Origin: Drechslerella dactyloides
Lineage: Eukaryota; Ascomycota; Orbiliomycetes; Orbiliales; Orbiliaceae
DNA: 64,000 bases
NCBI GenBank assembly: GCA_020064725.1
Contig: JAGTWJ010000001.1
Location: 3,410,001-3,474,000 of the forward strand
Reading direction: 5' to 3'
This document shows, one piece after another, positions 37,410-48,637 of this stretch (its first letter is position 1; each line of letters opens with the position of its first letter). Position numbers and translations under genes: made by a program. Under the pieces are notes generated by a model, which worked only from the letters and a program-made list of their open reading frames with translations, searched no databases and had not been told where the DNA came from.

Positions 37410-38641
37410 ATGCTGTTCAATCACTTTTACTCTTTCTTTATGCTGGCGTTCGCAGCGACGTCTCTTGCGGCATGCGCACCAGCTGCGAAGACTTGTTCCG
37501 CACTCCAAAAGGCCGCTTCTTCCAAATGCGCCTCTCTCATTGGTCAGTTTATTACACTCTAGCCTATAAACTTATGATCCTGAATATATCAATAAGCTAA
37601 TGTATTGTTTTTTATACGGAGAATAGCTTCCAAGAAGATCAAGTACTCGACATGCACTGTCTGGAAGACCGCTGTCCCTGCTAGGGTCACCAAAACCATG
37701 GTAGTCAGCCTCCCGAAGGCTACTGTATCAAACCTGGAAGTCGGTACCGCTACTGTCGACGAAACGTCCGCAGTGTCCGTGTTCTCGACGGTTACGGACT
37801 ACCAGACCACCGTCGTCCTGGAAGAGGCTACCGTCGCGACGACCGATACTGAAACCCTAGTGTTTAGCGAGTACGTCATCCATAGATATATCGATATATG
37901 CATTTATGATAGATCGATATCCGCTTAGCTAGGATTACGCTGATGTCCGTTTAGGACGGCTACTGTCACTGACACGAGCATTATCTACAACTATGGCTTC
38001 GCCTTGCGTCGGCGCGCCACGCCTTGCACGAGCATTCCTGGGACCTGCTGTAAGACTTGTTCACCGATATTCCCGTAACGTTGTTTCGCTGGAAGCCCAC
38101 ACCTCATATACTTATTGTTAACTTGACTCGGCGCAACAGCTTGCCTCCTGACCAAAACAATAACCAAGACCTTGAACGCCATGGCAGCAACCATCACGAC
38201 CACCAAGACTCTGCCCCGCGAGACCGTAACCAACACCCGCCAATCAACGGTCAGCGTTACAATTATCACAACTATCACAACTATCGTTGTGGACAGCATT
38301 ACCTCTACCGAAACAGAATTCAGCACATCCACTATCACCGTCCCGGAAACCACGCAGACGTCTGTCACCAATACTGAGACAGCCACCATCACGGCCATCG
38401 CGACCCTGTATACGTGTGTTGACCCCAACCGTGCGCGATGTGGCAACTACTGCTATAGGACGCAGATTGATTGGTACAACTGTGGAGGATGCGGCCAACG
38501 GGTAGGCACCCTCAGCGAGTCGATCGCTATCAATTTTGGAGGGACGAATATCGACCCGAATATGACAGATGCTAACATTGATATACAAATTTATAGTGCA
38601 ATAACGGCCAAATTTGCAATGGTGGTCGCTGCATTTCATAA
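37410..38641 (+). CDS. Thr-rich secreted protein with Cys-rich C-terminal motif, five exons
   Basis: Exons: 37410-37542, 37627-37870, 37955-38049, 38140-38501 and 38597-38641, giving 292 residues. Each join keeps frame and uses GT...AG ends (GTCAGT, GTACGT, GTAAGA, GTAGGC donors; a TGCTAAC branch in the last intron). The signal peptide is MLFNHFYSFFMLAFAATSLAA. The first mature part has Cys (CAPAAKTCSALQKAASSKC), then long Thr/Val-rich tracts of the ITTTKTL and TVTNTRQSTVSVT kind, likely O-glycosylated and extended. The last exon completes CGGCGQR-CNNGQICNGGRCIS, a C-x2-C...C-x5-C-x4-C pattern common at the ends of fungal extracellular proteins. That a 45-bp final exon completes this motif so neatly supports the intron model. 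Role unknown; wall or matrix protein likely. Confidence 0.7.
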
Positions 38642-39177
38642 TAAACGCGTCTACCTCAATTGTCGTGTGCATCCCTATTCCCGCAGACCTACCCCAGGCA
38701 AGTCCCAGGCAAGTTATGCGCGCGTCCGCGTTAACGTTGCAACATCAGACGCTTATAGAGCGGCGGATTTCTGCATGTATACTTATACCCATAAAATATT
38801 CAGTGTAGTTTATAAACTACAAAATTCTGTTAATTCTCTAGCTATCGGCCAGTAATCGTAATCGCTAGTTGATTCGTCAGAATATCATGGTTCATATTGG
38901 CGGGGAGTAATGAGCTACTTCGGACGTAAATCTATCAGGTATTAGACCGACCACGGCAAATCTTGATTTTATTCGATATGTCTCTACTTTACTTGTGGGT
39001 AGCAGTGTTATGAAGAGCATTTCTAGGCCGGCCATAATTTGCCACAATTTCTCATATGGTGTCTTTCATAAGTAGTAGAGTACGCTCTCCTAGTTTTCCT
39101 GTTTCTGCCGAGTGTACACGCAAAGTTGTTTAAATATAACATTCTTGATCCAATAACAGACCTATCTAGTTGTGGCC
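38642..39177. other. Convergent intergenic region
   Basis: It lies between the 3' ends of the Thr-rich gene (plus) and the DUF4470/MYND gene (minus) and should contain both polyadenylation regions. Nothing else was recognised. Confidence 0.5.
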
Positions 39178-42100
39178 TCACTTTGGCGGGACGTAGCAAG
39201 CTAGTTTGTGTTCCTCCCAATCCTTCTTTTGGCATTTTTGGTTGCAGTATCGGCTGTTCTGGCATCTGGGACAATTGAGGAGACCAGACTTCTCTGACCC
39301 TAGCTTTCCACAGCGGACGCAAACTTGAGGTACTGCCTGTGGTGGTGATTGTGGTGGTGCTTGCGGCGCTGCCTCTTTGGGAGGGGCGGTGGGAACTTTG
39401 CGATTTTTTTTGATGTCTTCCTTGACTTTCTCGAGTCTTGCTGGTTCTTTTGATGAGGTCGGTAGGAACAGCGGCCCTAAAACGATACGAGTGCAGTGAG
39501 GTAAGATGTTATCCATAATAGGATCCCCGTAAAATGAATCTGGAAATATGCCCTTTCCGCAGCTGCAGAGGGGCAACGTCTCGGCCTCTAGTTCAGGTGC
39601 GCCTAAAGGCATCGCTTTGACCTTGAGGTATTCACATTTGTCCTTGTCATGCCGCCAGGTCCGGCATCTTTCCACCATGCTAACACTCAATTGACGCCAG
39701 AGCTTTGCGTTCCGACCGGGTGCATGCATAAAGTTGATGTTCTCGAGTTCGGTCAGCAGTTCAACCGTTTCAAGCTCTTCTTCGATCAACGGGAGAACAG
39801 CGCAGTCTGCGAACACTGCATTTCCAGAAAGATCGAGACGAAGAGCTTTGACATAGATCATCATGTACCAGGGCATATGTATCTTGTTCTCGATCCTGTC
39901 GGAAAGCACAAACATGGAGTGATGGCTGTCGGTGAGACCTCGGTGCTCAGTTATCATTTGATAGATTTGCGCCTTAATGTCCATATATGGCTTGTTGGGT
40001 CCTGAACCGAGGACATATTGTTGCTCACTCTCGGTGAGTGTGGAAGACAAGTTGGTGGTGAGCCACTTGTAATCCTGCTTTTGCATATCATCGATGATGA
40101 TTGGAGGTGATGCATCGGGGTTGATTCTGTGCAAGCTGTAGCACGCGACGCTTGGATTGCAGGCATTCGAAATCCCGACGGGGAGGCAAACGTACTCCGG
40201 TATAGTATGCCGGTTGAAAGTATCCACAGGAGCGTCGAGCTAGCACGACTGTTAACTGCGATATATCCCTGAATGTATTCAATTGTAGGGCACGACTTTA
40301 CTTCAATGTATTTTGATTTTCTTGCTACAGCAAGTTTGGCCGCATCACCGACTCTGTATGGGAACACAATCCTATGCGACTTTGAACCAAGGTTTATTGT
40401 GGCCATCCATCCTCCGATTTTTGTTATGGAAATAGCTGCCTTGGTTTGAAGGAGCATAGTCAACTCTGCATCGTGATCGACCGACCAACGGTAGGAAATT
40501 CGTGTGATACGTGGCTTAGGACTCTTGGATATGGTTAGGTTGAAGGTCTGGGGAAAGGGTGTAGATTTTCCGCCCTTGAGGCCTGCAGACTTGGCGTCCT
40601 TGACTATCACAGACTCTCTGATCTTGAAATTAAGATTTCGCTTTTGGTTCGGAATGTTTTCTTTATCCAACTCTGGTTCATGAATACTTGGTGGTTCCTG
40701 GCAGCTCGCGATGAAGATTCGAGAGGGCGGCAGAGAACCAGGATGGGGAAACTCCGTGGATAGATAGACTCGTTGGGCGTCTTGGATAACGGTCTTGAAG
40801 AGCACTAGATTTTTTGGAGGAGGGGTTTCGATGAGCATGCTCTCCGGAGAGGCCTGGGCAAGCCCTAGGTAAATCTCACACGTCTTGAAAAGCAGAAAGA
40901 ATGTAGGTACCACGCAAGTGATCAAAACGTCACCCGACCCATACCAGCCCTGCACATCTTCTTCGTAAACAGGGGAACCTTCTAGAACATCCAAGGTTTC
41001 CCGGGACCGGCTACCCTTGTGATGCTGAAGGTTTCCAAAACAAAGTCGGAGTGATGTGAAATATTGACTCAGACCTGGATTGTGTAGCGTGAGTTTGAGT
41101 GGTGGAGCACCGTAAGTTTTCATATTGCTCATGATTTGGATTCTGAATATACCGATTGGGACAGCGATAGTGAGGCAAGTTAAGACTGGTAAGGTTTTCG
41201 GCTCGTTGTTGAACAAACTGACTCCCTCCAGACTCAATTCAATAATCATTGTCTTCGCGCGTTCTAGTGGGTCAAGGTCAAGGTCGCTACTGGTGTCGAC
41301 CCCAAAGATGCGATACCAGGCTTGTTGCTCAGCATGGAATCCTCCTACCAGCAGAGAGCTTGAATTGCGTGCTAGCTGGACGGTAAAAACTTTGGTCATG
41401 AGTTCTTCCCAGTCAACAGTGGGCGATGTTATACCCTTGAGTCGATGCAGGATGAGTGAAAATGTCGCCCGTGTGTCATGTTCAAGTTGGTCAGTTTTCG
41501 ATAGCTTTTCTTCTTTATTCTCATCATGCGTCGGAAAGAGCCGCTCTTCAGCCTCGGGTTCGAATAGTTTGTCGTAAACACCCACCAAAATATCTCCCAT
41601 TGATTCGATATCGTAGGCGAACTTAGCTTTTAGCGAGATCGGTAGATCAAAGCCCACGGTTCCGTTGGGATGGAAAGGAACCAATTTCTTCCACATGAGG
41701 CGGCCATGAACCGGCCTTTTCTCTCCATAGATTGACAACAACGACTCGCCAGCTTCGGATATCCCGGTGACGCCGCTCAGATAGTCGGCTGGGGCGATCC
41801 CAAGCAGTAGAAAGACCCATACAGGGTCTGCTCCAAAGAGTTCACGCAAAGTTTGTTCACCGTTTTTGGGATTGAATTGGTCAGTCAGGAGTGTTTCGGT
41901 GTAAAGACAGCTGGTGAAGCTATCCTGGAGCAATGGAGCCACCGAAAGCAAGATGTTGTAGACTCCCAGGTGATCGATCAAATTTGAGATGTCGATAATG
42001 TTGAACTGATGAGGGAAATTGGAGTCATATCCTTTGGCATTGTCAAATGTCGAGCACAACATATCAACCTGTGTCATTTGTGTCGTTGGGTCTGATTTTT

Positions 42101-43361
42101 GCAACAATCTTCGAGAAAGATTGCGGCACAGATCCAATGCGTCATCTACCAGAAAGCATATGGTGCACTTTCTACCGATTTGGATTGACTGAAAGGCCTG
42201 GCACCACAAGCGAAACTCCTCCTTGGCTGCTTTGACCAAAGGGTCGAAATCTTTTAGATCTCGGAAGGGAGTCTTAGAAGTGCTTGTGGCAGTTTCGAAG
42301 GGAACAAAAGTGGTAGCAAGGTGGAATCCTGCCAACGGGTTCGTTGCTGGTTGAACCACACAATAACGTTAGCCATACATCGATGAATGACATACATCTT
42401 TCTTGTGGTCCTAAAAAGGTATATTGCTACGAAAATTGCGGTTGGCTACCTACCATGATGGACGCTAAACCTGTTCGCGGATTTCGAAATTGTGAATGTC
42501 GGATTGGCCTTAAACCCTGAGGTGTCGGTAGATTCTGTAGTGCCTGCCTTCCACCAGTGCTTGAAATGTTCCCGGATTGGTACCAGAACATTTCCGAAAA
42601 GAGGCCCTCCAGAGCGCGCTAGACCAACTACGCGCGACTGTCCATGTCCATGCCAATCATGTTGGATCCTGTAGGCGCAACGGCGATAGTACTTTCTCAA
42701 CACTTGATTTGTTTTCCCTTCCGTGTTTATATACCATTGAAACAACACCCATTTGACTGCTTCAAAGGTTTTCGTGGAACCAAATTTGAGAATCTTTCCT
42801 ATCTCTTCGTTGCGCCAAACTTCAATAGTCTCACAGCAACACAGTAAATAGTATAGGCAGTCTCTCAGGCACTGGAAGGTATCTGGGGAGATAAACATAT
42901 CATAGTAGATAGACCAAATAATATCTTGATCCTCATCATAGTAGATCATCGAGAACAACAGAATATTGCGTGCTTGTGTGAGATTGTCAGCTATTTGATT
43001 ATCAGGTTTAACGGGCTCCTGATAGACATATTTGGATTCACATACCAATAATCCCAGGATCATTGTCACAGCATGTGAAATGGTACCTTCGATGCTTTGA
43101 GTCAATGTACTCTATAGGAGGATGGCGGGTCAGATCGATAAATAACGACTTGGAAAACCAGCAGTTCGGAGAGTTCTTACCTGGAGCGCATGGGTGCACC
43201 TCTGTGAACAATGTGAATAGAATGTTACGGGCGTCTCCGCATCCTAGGAGGAGGGCTCTTGCATCTTGCTCGGGGGGTAGATTGCTGGCTAGATTGATTG
43301 CTGGGGTATTTCCAATTGGATAGAACCAATTGTGCGCCCCGAACGTGACCGGATGCAACAT
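39178..43361 (-). CDS. Large DUF4470 and MYND zinc-finger protein
   Basis: Five exons: 43361-43181, 43111-43046, 42990-42454, 42346-40302 and 40239-39178, total 1296 residues. Donors are GTAAGA, GTATGT, GTAGGT and GTAAAG, and every join keeps phase. The N-terminus is a DUF4470 domain: WFYPIGNTPAINLASNLPPEQ, LLLGCGDARNILFTLF, then FTCCDNDPGIIADNLTQARNILLFSM, split by the first two introns. About 900 residues of uncharacterised sequence follow, with no membrane segment. The C-terminus has a Pro/Lys linker and a MYND finger: CVRC...CPRC...YCNQKC...HKLAC, with all eight zinc ligands present. MYND fingers bind short proline-containing peptides. DUF4470/MYND proteins are numerous in fungi and mostly unstudied; cytosolic or nuclear location is inferred from the absence of a signal peptide. 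Confidence 0.82.
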
Positions 43362-43968
43362 TTCGGCCCGGAGGATGGACGACTTGAATCTGGTGAAAGT
43401 GTTTCTGGACTTGCGGTGTTGTCGAAATGCTACTAGGGGGGGTCTGACTGAGGCGTGTGATCGAACGAGTTTAGCAAAGGGAGACTAGGAGTATGCAACT
43501 GAGAAATGTTACAGTCAAATATCAAGGAAAAGCATATCAGGGACTAATTGACAGTCTCTGTCGGATGATGAACCTACCGACGATCGCAGAAAGACGGTGT
43601 GCCTGCGATGAGGAGTACCAAGGCCAATTAAGCCTCCCGAAGCTCAGCTATCGGGCGAGCCTTGGCAAGCTAACACAAAGAGACACCACAGGTCGATAAA
43701 GTCTTTTGTGCCTCAAGCTGCTTTGTGAGAGCAAATTTCCATCAGTTGGCAGTCTACTTGAAAGATAGGCACAACAAATATACCCAGAACAAAAGCAATA
43801 TCTGTGGATTCACAGCATTTAAGACTTACCTTGGGAGAATATCAAGAGCGGCCCCTGGGCCCCGTTGAGAAGGATCCCAGGGACGCGGGAGCAGCACAGG
43901 AGCGAGTGAGATGTATCAAAGTAGATAGGTGTCTCTGTAAGCTAGAGAAGGTATGTTGTCGAAGAGAC

Positions 43969-43985
43969 TGGAGTCAGTGACTCCA
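43969..43985. promoter_or_regulatory. Palindrome with two TGACTC half-sites
   Basis: TGGAGTCAGTGACTCCA is a perfect inverted repeat around one central G and contains TGACTC on both strands, the core bound by Gcn4/CpcA-type bZIP factors. It lies about 610 bases upstream of the DUF4470/MYND start codon. Function is inferred from the motif only. Confidence 0.35.
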
Positions 43986-46317
43986 GGAAACAGAAGTTGT
44001 GCTGGGAATGGTTGATCTGACCCAAGATCTCATAAAGAAGAATATTTGTAGAATGTTAGGTGTGTGTTCATGTGCATGTATATATACACGCGCCATGTAG
44101 CAGCGTGGTACAGCTGAAGACCGCTTTAAAGGTGAAAACCAGTCCTAGCCAAAGAACTTTCCGGAGGTTGAGGGCATGGAACCGCATTACGCAGTCCATT
44201 GACCCACATATTAATGTCCAGAACCTTCACCAGAATAGTGGCCAACGGGTGGTACCATGGCAGCGTGTTAAGACAAACTATCCAGCTGATCAGTCTCTGG
44301 AGGATCTGGAGCTACTACGACTAGACCTCTGGACAGGGAATCTAGTGACTTGCTGAGGCGCGTCCGGCCAATACACACTGATTGAAATGTTTCCGCTACA
44401 TTCTGCCCTGGAGGAATTTGTTTCATGAACTAGAAACTGGCCTACGAGCGAACGAAAGGCCACCCTTACTGGGAAACATTACACCAAAACAGACCTTCAA
44501 CAAATTGTGGGGTTCATCGTGCAACAAAAGCTACATTTGGTGCCTATATATATGTTATATTAACCTCTAGCCAACAGCATATAGCGGATATGATTATCTA
44601 CACGTATAATCCGATTTAATAGATCTAAATTTATAGATGGACAAAATATTGCTAACTTATCTAGGAGATTAAAATAGGTTTGTGCACCTATGTGAAGTAT
44701 TTTAAAAAACGTCATTCTGTGTATCCAGAGAGTATCGGATGTCAATCCAGCTTCAAGCAGACCAGGAATACCTTCTGCCTTGAGCCGTACTGGCTTTGGC
44801 ATGGAGTGTGATAGTATAATGCGGGCTGATATTAATTGCAACAATATAGAGTGTTGTCGGTGTCGTCACGGCCGTTCGATGCTGAGTAAGCATCGTACCA
44901 CTTAACTGCTCTTGCTTTGGTGATGACATTACTACCAGCTGCTTCTAAGCACCAAATCTGATCGAATGGAGCCCAAGATAAGTATCGAGATTTGCCTGCT
45001 GATACCGAGGCAATGTTTGTGTACAAGCCTTCAAGCTCCCGATATACTGCCCGATACGGGGTGCCAGCTGCAGAATCCTTGTACCGGGTAATGTTTCTCC
45101 AGAATCCTTGCCAACAGGTACCGAACGCACGGACAATTGTAGGCTCCGAGCAAGGCGTTCCAGCAGGTTGTTCGACAGGCGTAGTCTACATATATATACA
45201 TTCTCCGGGGTATCGGAAAAACTCCACGAATCGATTAACATGGGCAAGGAGTGCGAAGCTTGTCCATGATATAGTCTTCGCTAACGCTGAAACGCTGATT
45301 TTAGTACAGCTGTAGCATTTAGTAGCGCTTTCGGCCCAACTGCTGCCTGCACCTTGCGACTCCGGTCACAACTCAATGATCACAACCTCCAGTCGAGTCG
45401 GCTTAATCGCCCGTGTTCCACTGATCTAAACGACATCGAGCGGAGAAATAGGTCGCTATATGTATATTGGCTGGCAGCTCCCAAGGCCGATCGTAAAGTC
45501 GTATATGTCTCGCGAGCCGCAATCGATCGATTGATCAGGATTCACTAGACATCAGTACCATGCTACCATGGTTAAATGGAAATAGGAGAGCGGCGGCGGC
45601 GGTGCGGCCAGGATATGCTCGCAGGTACCGACAGGCCTTGGTAGTGCTCCATTATAATCATCTTTGGTATAGGAATGTAAGTAGCTCTTTTTCTATCCTT
45701 ACCAAAATATGCCAATGGCGCCTCAACGGAGAACTGCTGACTTGGCTTTATCTGAAAGAAGAATATGCACGCTCGCCCATCGATATTAAGATCTTGGTCC
45801 TGAAGTTTTGTGGCCGTATTCCAAGACCAGGCTTAATTATGCCGCGGCTACGCCGAAAGCATGAGTGGGTCTTAATCAATATGAACGTAGGAACAACCCC
45901 GTGGGGTGTGCTGCTTGTACGTATGAACCATCGATCACTAAGTTCTATGCAGATATTCCCCGCTCGATCTTAAATGCGGAGCTCGACCTCGAGCGTAGAA
46001 AGCTCTGCTTATATGGTACTTCTGTACCGGACACGCAGGCTAAATAGTATGTGAATACGAGATGAGCTGGCAATTTCAGACCGTTGGCATCATGTGAATG
46101 TGATGGGGACGCATACACCGCGGTACCGCCTCATCACACAGGGTTATTCAATATCCCTCGGTCGATGAGTGGCTATTGTATGCGTGGGGCGACGAACTCC
46201 ACCAGACATTGGACGCTTAGGTGAACAGCTTATCCACTGTGTGGAGGGCTATGCGGGCCATGGTTGTCCGATATATCGACGCGACGACGGCTCTACTTGT
46301 TGTTATATCAATCGGGA

Positions 46318-46325
46318 TATAAAAG
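46318..46325 (+). promoter_or_regulatory. TATA box of the carboxylesterase gene
   Basis: TATAAAAG lies 109 bases before the ATG at 46427, close to consensus and at good spacing for a leader of about 70-80 nt. Confidence 0.55.
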
Positions 46326-46426
46326 GTCCTTCTGTCACCATTCGCAATTGAGACACCAGAGTCCAGGAAAGCTCTCCCGGGGAATATTCTGAGACATACA
46401 ACAGTCTCGATAGGCTATCCCGCACG

Positions 46427-48187
46427 ATGCGCCCACTACTGTTGACAATTCTGCCTTTTCTGTCGATCTTGACTCCGATAAGCGCGCACCCGTCGCCATC
46501 AGTTCCTAAAGTCACGATTCGGAATGGCACCGTCCGCGGATTCCACAGCAATGTATGGAACCAAGACTTCTTCCTCGGCATTCCATATGCACAACCACCC
46601 ACGGGCAAGAACAGATTCAACCTCCCCCAACCCATCGAGAAGAAATGGAACAGAGAGTTTGTCGCCACCGCCTTTGGCGACCGCTGCCTTGGTATCGGCC
46701 ATTCGTTTGACTTGCCGGAGAGCGAAGACTGTCTAAATATCAACGTCATCCGCCCAGTCGGATGCGAGTACCACGACTTACCTGTACTGGTCTGGATCCA
46801 CGGCGGAGGGTTTCTGGCCAGCGGGAGCTCTAACCCGCCGTATAATATGACGTTCCAGGTCGACCAGTCTGTCAAGATCAACAAACCGATTATCGCCGTC
46901 AGCTTCAACTACCGCCTTTCAGCATGGGGCATGTTGGGGTCTACTGCCATGTCAGCGGCTGGTATTGATAACATTGGCTTGAAGGACCAGCGAATGGCGC
47001 TTCATTGGGTACAGGAGAACATCACGGCATTTGGAGGAGATCCTAAGAAGGTCACGATAGCTGGCGACTCGGCTGGTGGCGCGTCTGTCAGAATTCACAC
47101 ACTCGCATACGGTGGCCGCGACGACGGTTTGTTCCGCGCCGCAATTATGAACAGTGGCAACGCTCTGTACATGGGCAAATACGCAGATATGCCTCTCCTT
47201 GACTTTCTCTACGGGCAGCTCGTGGACGCAGCTGGCTGCACTGGAGCAGCGGATACACTCACCTGTCTCCGTGAACTACCCACTGCAACCATCTGGCCGG
47301 CCATCCAGGCCGTCACTGACAAATTTCCCCAGCAATGGCAATACCATATCGATGGGTCTTTCATCAAGGAGCGCGGTTCCATCTCGCTCAAACGTGGCCG
47401 ATTCGTCAAGGTGCCGCTGTTGCTTGGGAGTACCACCGACGAGGGCACTTACCTCACTGCCTACGGCGTGAACACGACCGAAGAGCTCGTTTACGCGTTC
47501 AAAATGCAAACGAACCTGAACCTGCCAGACGACGTTATTGCAACAATCCTCAAAGATTACCCGGATAACCCTGTGGTTGGGTCTCCCGGCGGCACGATTG
47601 AACGCTTCGCGCCTCCCTACGGGCTACAATATAAGCGCCTCTCTTCAATTGCAGGCGACATGTTTAACATTGCGGGACGTCGTCTATCGGCCCGCGCGTG
47701 GGCGGAGCGTGGGCAGGACGCATATTCATGGCGCTTCAACACCATTCCAAACGGCTTCCCGCGGGAGATGGGCGCGACTCATGTCAGCGACCAAGCGTTC
47801 GTATTTGCGAATTTTCTAGGCGTCGGATATCCGGGTAGAAATTACTACGACGTCGAACCGCCAGAGAGGAAGGCAAGGTACATCCAAACTGGGCTGTTAA
47901 TGTCGCGGGCGATTATGAGTTTCGTGCATGACCTGACACCCAACAATCATGGCAGTAAGTCTACCTAATACATATCAAGCATTCTTGGTGTATTCGAGGA
48001 TGCTGCAGGATGTCGATGCTAATATACGAGTGTAGTGCCTGGGTATCCCGTCTGGCCAAAGTACGAAAAGGACGACCCGAAGAACTTTGTGTTTGACGGA
48101 AACACGACGTCGTATGTCGAGCCGGATACTTTCCGCACTGGGGGTATGAATATCTTCATCCACCAGGCGCAAGAATTTCTGCACTAG
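46427..48187 (+). CDS. Secreted type B carboxylesterase/lipase
   Basis: Exon 1 is 46427-47954 and exon 2 is 48036-48187, joined in phase 1 over an 81-bp intron (GTAAGT donor, GCTAAT branch, TGTAG acceptor): 559 residues. A signal peptide (MRPLLLTILPFLSILTPISA) precedes an alpha/beta-hydrolase fold. Family marks are FLGIPYAQPP, EDCLNINVIRP, the oxyanion-hole HGGGF and nucleophile elbow GDSAGG with Ser215. Glu339 (TTDEGTY) and His452 (GATHVSD) complete the triad by position. The second exon supplies the usual WPKYE...FRTGGMNIF end. GDSAG replaces the more usual GESAG of this family. Expected reaction: hydrolysis of carboxylic esters outside the cell; natural substrate unknown. Several N-glycosylation sequons are present. 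No pathway neighbours are seen. Confidence 0.92.
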
Positions 48188-48637
48188 TGACACAAAGTCG
48201 AATCCGAGCCACCGCCTTGTCTTGTCTTTCCTATGCCGTCGTGGAATGCACGATATACTGTAATATAAACTGAGCGCACGCGCGAACAGACACCATAAAA
48301 ACACATATAAAGCAACATCGGTTGAACCCTTTTAATTTATCACGTCAAACCCCACCTTTCACAGTCCGGTCTTCTTGTCACTCTTTCAATTTGATTAATA
48401 TATACCCTCAAAAATCAAATGCATTATTACTTATGCAACGCCATAGCCGAAAGATATTTAACCAGTAAAGATCAAGTCCGAGCGGTGGACTAAGGGTAAA
48501 GGGCCAGAGTAAATGGTAAGAGAATTTATATGTACACCGAATATATCATGCAACCTTTCCAGCCGTGTATGCGCCGAAAAATTAATAGCGAAATAGCGGG
48601 TAACCTGGTAAGTAAGAATTAAAGAAATAGGATGTCG
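48188..48637. other. Convergent intergenic region
   Basis: This is the 3' flank of the plus-strand carboxylesterase and the minus-strand arrestin-like gene. AT-rich, no coding sequence seen. Confidence 0.5.

Larger units (their letters stand above)
43362..46426. other. Gene-free stretch with a perfect palindrome
   Basis: The left part is the promoter of the DUF4470/MYND gene. A 17-bp palindrome lies at 43969-43985. Frames at 44832-45247 and 45560-45973 show no domain or introns I can support; they might be relics. The right part holds the carboxylesterase promoter. Confidence 0.45.

Noticed and set aside
44832..45247. Minus-strand frames that overlap in two phases
   Set aside because: They could suggest a broken gene, but neither has a recognisable motif.
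45560..45973. Plus-strand frame of 137 codons upstream of the carboxylesterase
   Set aside because: No family marks and no splice chain; it may be a relic, but nothing shows this directly.
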